From NCBI GenBank assembly GCA_023228875.1, contig JALOAG010000001.1, positions 310,001 through 374,000 on the forward strand: a stretch of DNA of 64,000 nt, given 5' to 3'. This DNA is from Bacteroidia bacterium. GTDB taxonomy: Bacteria; Bacteroidota; Bacteroidia; NS11-12g; UBA955. Below are positions 51,120 to 59,579 of this stretch, in pieces. The notes below the pieces were generated by a model, which worked only from the letters and a program-made list of their open reading frames with translations, was not told the DNA's origin and searched no databases. How positions within the stretch are numbered: the first letter of the stretch is position 1; each line of letters opens with the position of its first letter. Both the position numbers and the translations under genes were made by a program.

Positions 51120-52322
51120 ATGTTAATCAATAAAAAGAATAGTATAGGTTTCATAGTTCTATTTACGTTTACTCTTTGTAATTCAATTGTTCATGGACAA
51201 GTAACCAAAAATCAATTAGCCGGTCAACAAAACGTAATCACAACCGCAGTACCTTTCTTAACTATTACACCCGATAGCCGTTCAGGTGCAATGGGAGATG
51301 CAGGCGTTGCAATCAGTCCTGACGCGAATTCAATCCATTGGAACGCATCGAAATTGGCTTTTGTTGAAAAACCTATTGGTTTTGGTATATCCTATGCTCC
51401 TTGGCTTAGACATATAGTTCCTGACGTGCAACTTTCATACTTATCAGGTTTTTCGAGGATTAATCAAAATAGTACTGTTGGAGGCTCTTTCAGATACTTT
51501 TCCTTAGGTAATATTAATTTTACAGATATTACGGGTAATCCAATGGGTAGTTTTGAACCCAATGAGTTTGCTATTGATGGTTTCTATGCCACAAAATTGT
51601 CAGATAAAATGTCATTGGCGGTAACGCTGAGGTTTATATATTCAAATTTAGTAGGTACAAGAACCGGAAGTGGAACATCTGCAAGCCCTGGAATTGCCGG
51701 CTCCGGTGATGTTTCTTGGTATTATAAAGATAAACTTAAAAAATCCAAAACACCGACAGAATACGCTTTTGGGGTAGCAATTACTAACTTGGGTTCCAAA
51801 ATTACTTATACCAATGCACAAGAAGCTGACTTTATCCCAATGAATTTAAGACTTGGTACAGCATGGACATTTAATATTGACGAGTTTAACTCATTTATGG
51901 CAACTTGTGATTTTAATAAATTGTTAGTGCCGACCCCAAATTACAGAAGCCCCACTAATCCGGATTCAATCATAGGAAGAGATCCGAGAGTGCCAGTTTT
52001 GCAAGGCGCTTTTCAATCATTTTTTGATGCACCCGGTGGATTTAAAGAGGAATTAAATGAGATTACTATCAGCTTAGGTGCAGAGTATTGGTATGCAAAG
52101 ACTTTTGCATTACGAATGGGATATTTTCATGAAGCAAATACAAAAGGACAGAGAAAATACATTTCATTTGGAATGGGTTTGCGATATAATGTGATTGGAA
52201 TCGATGCTGCTTATTTGGCTCCATTTCAACGTTCTCATCCGTTGCAGAACCAGTTACGATTTTCTTTGCTTCTTGATATGGAAGCGTTCTCTAAAGGAGC
52301 AAATGCGAAGACCTCCAAATAA
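51120..52322 (+). CDS. porV: T9SS outer-membrane protein PorV
   Basis: PorV (LptO) is a FadL-like barrel that carries cargo from the translocon to PorU. The 400-residue protein has a signal peptide (ending VHGQ), and the FadL/PorV start FLTITPDSRSGAMGDAGVAI with SPDANSIHWNASKLAF, followed by beta strands to the end (LRFSLLLDMEAF). Adjacent to porU on the same strand, as in many Bacteroidota. Confidence 0.93.
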   Translation: MLINKKNSIGFIVLFTFTLCNSIVHGQVTKNQLAGQQNVITTAVPFLTITPDSRSGAMGDAGVAISPDANSIHWNASKLAFVEKPIGFGISYAPWLRHIVPDVQLSYLSGFSRINQNSTVGGSFRYFSLGNINFTDITGNPMGSFEPNEFAIDGFYATKLSDKMSLAVTLRFIYSNLVGTRTGSGTSASPGIAGSGDVSWYYKDKLKKSKTPTEYAFGVAITNLGSKITYTNAQEADFIPMNLRLGTAWTFNIDEFNSFMATCDFNKLLVPTPNYRSPTNPDSIIGRDPRVPVLQGAFQSFFDAPGGFKEELNEITISLGAEYWYAKTFALRMGYFHEANTKGQRKYISFGMGLRYNVIGIDAAYLAPFQRSHPLQNQLRFSLLLDMEAFSKGANAKTSK

Positions 52323-52360
52323 GAAATATACAATTAAATAATATACATTAATAAAAGAAT

Positions 52361-52368
52361 TATATTTG
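52361..52368 (+). promoter_or_regulatory. -7 element of the lipocalin-like lipoprotein gene
   Basis: TATATTTG, 20 nt before the ATG. Confidence 0.5.
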
Positions 52369-52388
52369 CCACGCAAAAAATAAACACA

Positions 52389-52916
52389 ATGAAAAAGAGT
52401 ATTTTTTACCTAATCCTTTCTGTAATTGTCATGTCAGTTACCTTTTCAGGTTGTAAGTATGAGGATGGACCCTTCATGTCGCTAAGACATAAAGCTGATA
52501 GATTTACCAATGTATGGAAATTCACAAAGGTTACACTTGATGGAACTGAGATTACCGATCAGTACAATAGAACAAACTTTATGATAACTTTTGAAGTATT
52601 ACGTGATGGTGGATTTGGTTTTAATTATAGGGATAAAGATGGTAAAATCTTAGATAGAACCGGAATGAATTCAATCTATGAAGATGCATCAAAAGAAATA
52701 GGTGCTGAAAAAACACCATTTGTTTATCAAGGTTCAGGTCATTGGACGTTTGTGAATAATCTTAAGTCTGTGCAAATGAAGTATGAATTGTCATTCAAAG
52801 ACGAGAGTGACATTCCGGTATATGACATTAAAGAATTAAGAAACTCTAAAATGAAACTTACAGGTAAAGACCCCGACTCAGGCAAAGAAATCGAGTTGGA
52901 GTTTGAGTCCCTTTAA
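52389..52916 (+). CDS. Lipocalin-like lipoprotein, unknown function
   Basis: A 175-residue lipoprotein with lipobox VTFSGCKYED. The mature part is beta-rich: VWKFTKVTLDGTEIT, MITFEVLRDGGFGFNYRDKDG, SGHWTFVNNLKSVQMKYEL and KLTGKDPDSGKEIELEFES, the pattern of lipocalin-like proteins of Bacteroidota that start with a Trp-containing strand. Ligand unknown. It has its own promoter and terminator, so it is a single-gene unit. Confidence 0.75.
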   Translation: MKKSIFYLILSVIVMSVTFSGCKYEDGPFMSLRHKADRFTNVWKFTKVTLDGTEITDQYNRTNFMITFEVLRDGGFGFNYRDKDGKILDRTGMNSIYEDASKEIGAEKTPFVYQGSGHWTFVNNLKSVQMKYELSFKDESDIPVYDIKELRNSKMKLTGKDPDSGKEIELEFESL

Positions 52917-52930
52917 AAAGAAACAAAACG

Positions 52931-52961
52931 AAAGCCTCAAAATTCCCTTGAGGCTTTTTTA
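52931..52961 (+). terminator. Rho-independent terminator
   Basis: AAAGCCTCAA (52931-52940), loop AATTCCC, TTGAGGCTTT (52948-52957), then Ts. It ends the lipoprotein gene, 14 nt past its stop. Confidence 0.9.
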
Positions 52962-52972
52962 TTTAACATTGA

Positions 52973-53629
52973 ATGGAAAGAGATAAATCTTTAGTATATA
53001 ATACGGAACTTAAAAATATGACTATCTCTGAGTATGGTCGTATTGTGCATGATTATGTTGATTTAATATGCAATGAACCGGATAGGTCTAAACGAACTAG
53101 AATGGCAAACGGGCTAATACTGGTAATGGAAAATCTAAATCCACAAGTAAAAGACCAAGAAGATTACAAGCATAAATTATGGGATCATTTGCATATTATT
53201 TCTAATTATAAACTTGATGTAGATAGTCCTTTCCCTGCTCCAAGCCAGGAGAGTTATTCAATGCACCCGGACCCCATTTCTTACCCCACTATGCCTATTA
53301 GATTTAGGTTCTATGGGCGAAATTTGCAATACATGGTTGCAAAAGCAGCAGAAGTACAAGACGCAGCAATACAAAGAGATTTCTTAGGTATTTTAGCATC
53401 CTTTATGAAAAATTCCTCGCGAAATTGGAATAATGAAGATTTGACAAATGAAATGATTACAAACCATTTGAAAACAATGTCAGGAGGGAAGATCGATACA
53501 GACTTTGATACACTTGAAATAAGAACCGATAATTCATTTGTAAAGAGAAATAATGGATTTAAACCGAATCAGAACAGAGGATTTTCGAAAAAGAATAAAA
53601 ACAAACGCAACAGAAGTCGATATAGATAA
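52973..53629 (+). CDS. DUF4290 family protein
   Basis: A 218-residue cytoplasmic protein. The N-terminus LVYNTELKNMTISEYGRIVHDYVD and IRFRFYGRNLQYMVAKAAEV mark DUF4290, a Bacteroidota family usually placed just before murA. The end is basic and Asn/Lys-rich (KKNKNKRNRSRYR), which could bind nucleic acid (inference). Its stop overlaps the murA start by one base (TAATG), so the two are coupled. Confidence 0.88.
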   Translation: MERDKSLVYNTELKNMTISEYGRIVHDYVDLICNEPDRSKRTRMANGLILVMENLNPQVKDQEDYKHKLWDHLHIISNYKLDVDSPFPAPSQESYSMHPDPISYPTMPIRFRFYGRNLQYMVAKAAEVQDAAIQRDFLGILASFMKNSSRNWNNEDLTNEMITNHLKTMSGGKIDTDFDTLEIRTDNSFVKRNNGFKPNQNRGFSKKNKNKRNRSRYR

Positions 53630-54939
53630 TGGGAATATTTAAAATAACAGGAGGAAAGAAGTTAAAGGGAGAAATTCAACCTCAAGGGGCTAAGAATGAA
53701 GCTTTGCAAATTCTTTGTGCTGTTTTACTGACCAAAGAAGAAGTTATAATTGATAATATTCCACAGATTCGAGATGTGATTAAGTTGATTGAATTGTTGG
53801 AATTGTTGGGTGTCAAAGTGAAACAAATTTCAACACACAAATACTCATTCAAAGCAGATAAGGTTGACATTGATTTTCTGTCAAGTCAGGAATTCAAAAA
53901 ACTGGGTGCTGCTTTGAGAGGTTCCATCATGATAGTAGGTCCTTTGTTAGGAAGGTATGGCAAAGGTTATATTCCTTCTCCCGGAGGTGATAAAATCGGC
54001 AGACGTAGATTAGATACACATTTTGTCGGGCTTCAAGGGTTAGGAGGTAAATTTGAATATGACAAAGAGAATAATTTCTATAAAATAACATCTAAAGGCA
54101 GGCTCAAGGGCACTTATCTGCATTTGGATGAAGCCTCTGTTACCGGTACTGCCAACATTGTGATGGCAGCAGCTCTTGCAAAAGGAGAAACAACTATTTA
54201 TAATGCGGCATGCGAACCCTATATTCAACAACTTTGTTTGCTTATTAACAATATGGGAGGTAAGATTTCCGGCATCGGTTCCAACAAATTAATCATACAA
54301 GGAGTAGAAAAGCTCAGTGGCGCAAAACATAAGATTTTACCTGATATGATTGAAATTGGTAGTTTCATTGGTTTGGCTGCAATGACTGAATCTGAAATTA
54401 CCATCAAAAATTGTAGAATTGACCAGTTGGGAATTATACCTGATACATTTAAGAGGCTGGGCGTAAAAATGGAGTTTAGAGGTGATGATATTTTTATTCC
54501 AAGACAGAAGCATTATGAGATTGACACTTTTATTGATGGCTCAATCTTGACCATTGCTGATGCAATATGGCCCGGATTTACACCTGACTTAATTTCAATT
54601 GCGCTTGTTACGGCAATTCAGGCTAAAGGTAATGTGTTGATTCACCAAAAAATGTTTGAAAGCAGGTTGTTTTTTGTAGATAATCTAATTGATATGGGGG
54701 CTCAAATCATTCTTTGTGATCCACATAGAGCCACCGTAATGGGCTTAGATAGAAGAGTAAAGTTAAGAGGCATTACAATGACTTCGCCCGATATTAGAGC
54801 CGGTGTTGCTTTATTAATTGCTGCAATGGCTGCTGATGGTGTAAGTTATATTAAAAATATAGAACAGATTGACAGAGGGTATCAGTTTATAGATACAAGA
54901 TTGAATGCAATCGGTGCCAAAATCGAAAGGATAGACTAA
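53629..54939 (+). CDS. murA: UDP-N-acetylglucosamine 1-carboxyvinyltransferase, Asp-type active site
   Basis: MurA transfers enolpyruvate to UDP-GlcNAc, the first committed step of peptidoglycan synthesis. The 436-residue protein is full length with GGKKLKGEIQPQGAKNEAL, GTANIVMAAALAKG, MIEIGSFIGLAAM and SPDIRAGVALLIAAMAADG. In the loop that carries the catalytic Cys in E. coli (PGGCAIG) it reads PGGDKIGRRRLD, with Asp121 in that place. The Cys-to-Asp form retains activity in other bacteria and is not alkylated by fosfomycin. Confidence 0.95.
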   Translation: MGIFKITGGKKLKGEIQPQGAKNEALQILCAVLLTKEEVIIDNIPQIRDVIKLIELLELLGVKVKQISTHKYSFKADKVDIDFLSSQEFKKLGAALRGSIMIVGPLLGRYGKGYIPSPGGDKIGRRRLDTHFVGLQGLGGKFEYDKENNFYKITSKGRLKGTYLHLDEASVTGTANIVMAAALAKGETTIYNAACEPYIQQLCLLINNMGGKISGIGSNKLIIQGVEKLSGAKHKILPDMIEIGSFIGLAAMTESEITIKNCRIDQLGIIPDTFKRLGVKMEFRGDDIFIPRQKHYEIDTFIDGSILTIADAIWPGFTPDLISIALVTAIQAKGNVLIHQKMFESRLFFVDNLIDMGAQIILCDPHRATVMGLDRRVKLRGITMTSPDIRAGVALLIAAMAADGVSYIKNIEQIDRGYQFIDTRLNAIGAKIERID

Positions 54940-54964
54940 GTGAAACACTTGCTTGCGTGTCATA

Positions 54965-54996
54965 TTGTCAGCAATACATGCATGGCAATAACTTTG
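54965..54996 (+). promoter_or_regulatory. Promoter of grpE-dnaJ
   Basis: TTG at 54965-54967, 21-nt spacer, TAACTTTG at 54989-54996; the grpE ATG is 34 nt downstream. No CIRCE-type inverted repeat is visible between them. Confidence 0.55.
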
Positions 54997-55030
54997 ATAG
55001 GGTGTAAGCTATATTTCATTTAATAAAATC

Positions 55031-55570
55031 ATGACAAAATCAGACAAGCATCATAAAGAGCACAAGGAAGAAGTAGTAGAACAAACTGAAGAGGTTGCTG
55101 CAGAAAGTTCTGAAAAGCAACTTCAGGATGAATTAGCTAAAATCAAAGAACAGCTTAAAGAACAAGAAGATAAGTATCTGCGACTCTATGCCGAGTTTGA
55201 TAATTTTAGAAGACGCAATGCGAAGGAAAGATTAGAATTAATTCAAAATGCATCTGAAGACACTTTGTTGGCTTTGCTACCTGTCTTAGATGATTTTGAT
55301 AGATCGTTAAAAGCCTCCAATGAAAATATGGAAGGACTAAAGGAAGGTATAGAGCTAGTTTATCGCAAGTTTAATACTACGTTAGAGTCTATTGGTTTAA
55401 AAAAGATGGACTCTTTAGGTAAGGAGTTTAACCATGATTTTCAAGAAGCAATCACACAACTACCTGTAGAAAATAAAAAAATGAAAGGGAAAGTAATTGA
55501 TGTAATTCAAGAGGGTTATAGTCTAAATGACAAAATCATTCGTTTTGCAAAGGTTGTAATTGGTGCATAA
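55031..55570 (+). CDS. grpE: Nucleotide exchange factor GrpE
   Basis: GrpE releases ADP from DnaK. The 179-residue protein has a charged, disordered N-terminus, a long coiled coil, and the GrpE core: EDKYLRLYAEFDNFRRRNAKE, LLPVLDDFDRSLKA, LEKKFNTTLES-like VYRKFNTTLESIGL, and the C-terminal EGYSLNDKIIRFAKVVIG. It precedes dnaJ by 5 nt, so both chaperone cofactors are made together; dnaK is elsewhere. Confidence 0.95.
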   Translation: MTKSDKHHKEHKEEVVEQTEEVAAESSEKQLQDELAKIKEQLKEQEDKYLRLYAEFDNFRRRNAKERLELIQNASEDTLLALLPVLDDFDRSLKASNENMEGLKEGIELVYRKFNTTLESIGLKKMDSLGKEFNHDFQEAITQLPVENKKMKGKVIDVIQEGYSLNDKIIRFAKVVIGA

Positions 55571-55575
55571 GAAAA

Positions 55576-56691
55576 ATGGCAACAAAAAGAGATTATTATG
55601 ATGTATTAGGGGTTTCTAAATCTGCCGGTGCGGATGAAATTAAAAAAGCATACCGCAAACTAGCTATTAAGTATCACCCTGACAAGAATCCTGATGACAA
55701 AGAAGCTGAGGCTAAATTTAAAGAAGCCGCTGAAGCGTATGAGGTGCTTAGTAATGCAGAGAAAAGACAACGCTATGACCAATTTGGACATCAAGGCGTG
55801 GGAGGTGCCGGTGGATTTTCCGGGCATGGCATGAGTATGGATGACATTTTCTCTCAATTTGGCGATGTATTCGGAGACTCTTTTGGCAGTTTCTTTGGTG
55901 GAGGAGGTGGTAGAGGCGGCAGAACCAGACATGTTACCGGCTCTAATATTAGAATTAAACTCAAAGTTACGCTTGAAGAAATTAAGAAAGGGGTTGACAA
56001 AAAAATTAAATATAAGAAATGGGTTGTTGCAGCTGGTCTCAATTTTAAACAGTGTTCAACTTGCCATGGTCGAGGTTCGGTAACCAGAGTAACCAATACG
56101 TTTCTTGGTCAAATGCAAACAAGTTCTACTTGTCCTACTTGTGGAGGAACCGGTCAAGTTGTTGGCGAAATTCCCAAAGGTGCTAACTCGCAAGGGCTTA
56201 TTCATGAAAGTACAGAAACTACGCTTAGGATTCCCGCAGGTGTGATGGATGGTATGCAGTTGTCTGTTAATGGCAAGGGCAATGAAGTTGCGGGAGGGTA
56301 TCCGGGTGATCTAATTATTGCAATTGAAGAAGTGCCCCATGAGTTTTTAGTTAGAGAAGAAAACAATGTGTTGTATGACTTACATATTAGTATTCCTGAA
56401 GCAGTCTTAGGTTGTACAGCAGAAGTTCCTACGATTGAAGGGAAAGCCCGTATTAATATTGAGCAGGGTACTCAAAGCGGTAAGATTCTTAAACTGAGAG
56501 GAAAGGGGTTGCCTGATATAAATGGATACAATACAGGTGATGAATTGATTAGAGTCAATGTGTTTATTCCGTCTAAGATTAGTAAGGAAGAGGAAGCACT
56601 GATGAAAAAACTGGCTGAGTCGCAGAGTTTTACACCTGACTCTGCTGATAAAAAAGGAAAGTCATCCTTTTTTAACAGAATATTTAATTAA
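55576..56691 (+). CDS. dnaJ: Chaperone DnaJ with reduced zinc-finger region
   Basis: The J domain (residues 1-70) has YHPDKN with the HPD motif and stimulates DnaK. A Gly/Phe-rich linker (FSGHGMSMDDIFSQFGDVFG, then GGGGGRGG) follows. The zinc region holds only two CxxCxGxG repeats (CSTCHGRG and CPTCGGTG) in place of four, so one zinc site remains. C-terminal substrate-binding domains are normal (AGVMDGMQLSVNGKGNE, GKILKLRGKGLPD). The two-repeat type is known in Flavobacteriia-like lineages and need not be a defect. Confidence 0.93.
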   Translation: MATKRDYYDVLGVSKSAGADEIKKAYRKLAIKYHPDKNPDDKEAEAKFKEAAEAYEVLSNAEKRQRYDQFGHQGVGGAGGFSGHGMSMDDIFSQFGDVFGDSFGSFFGGGGGRGGRTRHVTGSNIRIKLKVTLEEIKKGVDKKIKYKKWVVAAGLNFKQCSTCHGRGSVTRVTNTFLGQMQTSSTCPTCGGTGQVVGEIPKGANSQGLIHESTETTLRIPAGVMDGMQLSVNGKGNEVAGGYPGDLIIAIEEVPHEFLVREENNVLYDLHISIPEAVLGCTAEVPTIEGKARINIEQGTQSGKILKLRGKGLPDINGYNTGDELIRVNVFIPSKISKEEEALMKKLAESQSFTPDSADKKGKSSFFNRIFN

Positions 56692-56944
56692 CTGTTGACT
56701 TGCTTAAAATGAAACCAAATGTGTATTTTAGTAGCGCAATTTAACGGCAAAGTAAGTTTGTTAGGTGTGCTTACTTACGTGCAGTGTTAGGATGAGGACT
56801 AATCCCATAACCTATCTACCCCCCCTTCAAAATCCGGTCAAACTAAGTTTTTCGTTAAAAGTAACTTAAATAAGCGCAATTTTTTTGTTTGTCCAATAGA
56901 AGTATTGGGATTTGCAGCAGAGAACCTTCAATTCTCAATAGCTC

Positions 56945-57499
56945 CTATCTTGCATTAGAGAGGTAAAAAATAAATCCCACTCTAATTAAAAAAGGATTCA
57001 GAAATGTAGCATTTGCAGGTCTGTTTGTAATATAGAGTAGTTCTAACGTTGAGCCATATTGATAATAACCGGCTCCAACCATTGTTAATGTTGAGTTTTT
57101 TCTGGTTGAAATTCCTTGAATACCATAAGAAATATTATCTATTTCTGCTTGCAGATATAAATTGTTTAATGGAAAGAAACGAGCCATTGCTCTTGCCCCA
57201 TAAATGTTACTTGTAAAGTCGGTTTGATAGTCGTGGAGATATGAATACATTGGGCCGCCAAGCACTGAAAATCTGTTTGAAAGACGATATCCTGCCAATG
57301 GCAACAATTCAATATAAATACTGTTCCCTAAGGTCAGCCAGGTAGAACCGCCTAACACTATTCTATCTCTTGTTTTGGGTAATTCAGGAAGAGGAACCTC
57401 GGGAGATTGGGCAGATACGTAGTTGGTGCTGCTAAAGGCACCTGTCATCATTAAGAATAGTAGCAGTATTTTCTTTGTGTTTGAGAGTTTCTTATTCAT
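56945..57499 (-). CDS. Predicted outer-membrane beta-barrel protein
   Basis: A 184-residue exported protein: signal peptide (KKILLLFLMMTGAFSSTNYVSAQ) and then alternating-strand sequence with aromatic belts (YIELLPLAGYRLSNRFSVLGG, GARAMARFFPLNNLYLQAEI, NPFLIRVGFIFYLSNAR), ending in an aromatic-containing strand. It looks like a small porin-type or OmpW-like barrel, but I cannot name a family. It overlaps the carbonic anhydrase stop by 8 nt, so the two are probably co-transcribed. Confidence 0.65.
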   Translation of the reverse strand: MNKKLSNTKKILLLFLMMTGAFSSTNYVSAQSPEVPLPELPKTRDRIVLGGSTWLTLGNSIYIELLPLAGYRLSNRFSVLGGPMYSYLHDYQTDFTSNIYGARAMARFFPLNNLYLQAEIDNISYGIQGISTRKNSTLTMVGAGYYQYGSTLELLYITNRPANATFLNPFLIRVGFIFYLSNAR

Positions 57500-58082
57500 A
57501 AAAATTTACTTTACCTGTTGCTACATCATACATCGCACCACAAATTTTGATTTTACCCGCATTTTCTAACTCTGCCAAAACAGGACTTTGTTTTCTGATT
57601 TCTTCCATCACATGAAATACATTTAATGCTGAGACTTTGTTTACAAATTCAAGATTTTCAGAAGTGCGGTTTTGCAGCACTGTTTTCTCTTTTTCAATAG
57701 CAGGTTTAATTTTATTCACTAAACCGGTAAGATTGCCAAGATTGATATTGTCGCAAGCTCCTTTTATACCGCCACAATTAGTGTGTCCTAATACCACCAC
57801 TACTTTTGCATTTGCTATTTTAGAACCAAATTCCATGCTCCCTAACACATCTTCACTCACTACGTTTCCAGCAATTCGAATACTGAAAATGTCACCCAGC
57901 CCTTGGTCAAATATTAATTCGGCTGAAGTTCTTGAGTCAATACAGCTTAAAATTGTTGCAAAAGGCCATTGTCCATCTTTTGAATCGTTGACTTGTTTGA
58001 GCAATTTTTTATCTGTCTGAAGATTGTGCAAGAATCGAATGTTCCCTTCTTGCAATATTTCAATTGCATCTTGGGGACTCAT
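57492..58082 (-). CDS. Beta-class carbonic anhydrase
   Basis: It interconverts CO2 and bicarbonate. About 196 residues from MSPQDAIEILQEG; earlier in-frame ATGs (for example at 58115) would add up to 18 residues. Zinc ligands of the beta class are visible: Cys and Asp in ILSCIDSRTSAELIFD, His and Cys in VVVLGHTNCGGIKGAC. It lies directly downstream of murD in the chromosome, but has its own promoter and is not a cell-wall gene. Confidence 0.9.
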   Translation of the reverse strand: MSPQDAIEILQEGNIRFLHNLQTDKKLLKQVNDSKDGQWPFATILSCIDSRTSAELIFDQGLGDIFSIRIAGNVVSEDVLGSMEFGSKIANAKVVVVLGHTNCGGIKGACDNINLGNLTGLVNKIKPAIEKEKTVLQNRTSENLEFVNKVSALNVFHVMEEIRKQSPVLAELENAGKIKICGAMYDVATGKVNFYE

Positions 58083-58132
58083 GGTGTTTTGGTCTTTGGT
58101 TGAATGTAATCTCATCAATGATACGAATAGGG

Positions 58133-58155
58133 GCAAAAATAGTAACTATTTTTGC
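58133..58155. promoter_or_regulatory. Inverted repeat containing two facing -7 elements
   Basis: GCAAAAATAG-TAA-CTATTTTTGC: the left arm contains TATTTTTG on the minus strand (58134-58141) for the carbonic anhydrase gene; the right arm contains TATTTTTG on the plus strand (58147-58154), although no plus-strand gene follows. Confidence 0.5.
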
Positions 58156-58232
58156 TCTAAATTCATTTTCCCTCTTGCAAACTGATTAAGTCTGTTGAAG
58201 TATAATTGAATAAATAGAGCAGATTTACGCGC

Positions 58233-59579
58233 TTAAAGGTTCTTGACGCTGCGTTTAAATGACCAACCTCTATCTTGATAGTTTAGAAAAAGGTCAAATG
58301 ACGCACAAGCAGGCGAAAGTAATACTGTGTCTCCTTTTTCCGCAAAACGATGTGCTGTGCTCACTGCTTCTTGCATAGAGGTAGTGTTTAGCATTAAGTT
58401 TACATGTTTGCTGAAAGCTTGATGTAATTTTGTGTTATCGACACCAAGGCAAATAATCAGTTTTACTTTTTCTTGAACAAGGGGCACAAGAGAACTGTAA
58501 TCATTGCCCTTGTCCACTCCACCGACAATCCAAATCACAGGCTTTTGCATGCTTTCGAGTGCATACCACACAGAATTCACATTGGTTGCTTTGGAGTCAT
58601 TGATATATTCTGCGCCTCCAATGGTTGCAACGTGTTCCAGTCGATGTTCAATGTTTGCGAAGTTGGCTAAACTTTCGCGAATAGTTTCTTTGCTAATGTT
58701 CATAATGCTGCCTACAAGAGCTGACGCCATTGAGTTGTAGGTGTTGTGAATGCCTCTTAGGGCTAAATTGTCTGTATTCATAGTAAGATATATTTTATTT
58801 TCTGTGTTGGTCAGGTACATTACTTTGTTCTCTACCCGGGCACCTGTTCGGGGTTTATTATAGTATCCAAATCCAAGTTGCTCTACGCCACGCGGAATAA
58901 GGTTTAGATTGTTGCATGTATCAGGGTCATCTACGCAGTAGATGAAATAGTCATTGTCAGTTTGGTTTTGTACTATTCTGAATTTAGAATTAATGTAATT
59001 CTGATATTCATAACCATATCTATCAAGGTGATCCGGTGTGATATTGCAGAGGATTGCAATGTGTGGATGGAATTCATAAGAGTCATCTAATTGGAAGCTG
59101 CTTACTTCTAATACAAAGTAATCCGGGTCTTTTTCTGCTACTTGTTTTGCATAACTCTGTCCGATATTGCCGCCTAATTTTACATTGCATCCGGCATTCT
59201 TTAATAGCTCAAACACCATGGTAGTTGTTGTAGTTTTGCCGTTAGTTCCGGTGATTGCAATTACCTTTGCTTTGCTAAATGACTGAGCAAAATCAAGTTC
59301 TGAGATTATGGGTATTTGTTTTTCTCTTATTTTCTTTACAATCTCTGCTTTCTCAGGAATGCCGGGACTCTTAATGATTTTTTTTGCATTCAGTATAATA
59401 TCCTCAGAGTGTGCGCCTTGTTCAAATGGGATATTAGCTTGTCGAAGTTCTTTAGCATATATATCCTTCAAAAGATGTGAATCAGAAAGAAACACGGATA
59501 ACCCTTTTTGTGCTGCCAAGATTGCGCAGCCGGTACCACTTTCTCCTCCACCCAATATGACAATATCGTAACTGCTCAT
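58233..59579 (-). CDS. murD: UDP-N-acetylmuramoylalanine-D-glutamate ligase
   Basis: MurD adds D-Glu to UDP-MurNAc-L-Ala in the cytoplasm. The 448-residue protein has the Mur ligase ATP motif ITGTNGKTTTTTMVFELL, VLEVSSFQLD, NITPDHLDRYG and the C-terminal INDSKATNVNSVWYALE, WIVGGVDKGNDYSSL. Its start overlaps the mraY stop by 4 nt. In most relatives ftsW comes next; here a carbonic anhydrase gene with its own promoter follows. Confidence 0.95.
   Translation of the reverse strand: MSSYDIVILGGGESGTGCAILAAQKGLSVFLSDSHLLKDIYAKELRQANIPFEQGAHSEDIILNAKKIIKSPGIPEKAEIVKKIREKQIPIISELDFAQSFSKAKVIAITGTNGKTTTTTMVFELLKNAGCNVKLGGNIGQSYAKQVAEKDPDYFVLEVSSFQLDDSYEFHPHIAILCNITPDHLDRYGYEYQNYINSKFRIVQNQTDNDYFIYCVDDPDTCNNLNLIPRGVEQLGFGYYNKPRTGARVENKVMYLTNTENKIYLTMNTDNLALRGIHNTYNSMASALVGSIMNISKETIRESLANFANIEHRLEHVATIGGAEYINDSKATNVNSVWYALESMQKPVIWIVGGVDKGNDYSSLVPLVQEKVKLIICLGVDNTKLHQAFSKHVNLMLNTTSMQEAVSTAHRFAEKGDTVLLSPACASFDLFLNYQDRGWSFKRSVKNL

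Noticed and set aside
55576..56691. Damaged DnaJ because two zinc-finger repeats are missing
   Set aside because: The frame is intact, remaining motifs are perfect, and two-repeat DnaJ is known in related lineages.
56692..56944. RNA gene or terminator in the gap after dnaJ
   Set aside because: Only weak stems (for example CCAATA-GAAG-TATTGG at 56893-56908) without T runs; no tRNA-like fold or conserved RNA motif could be seen.
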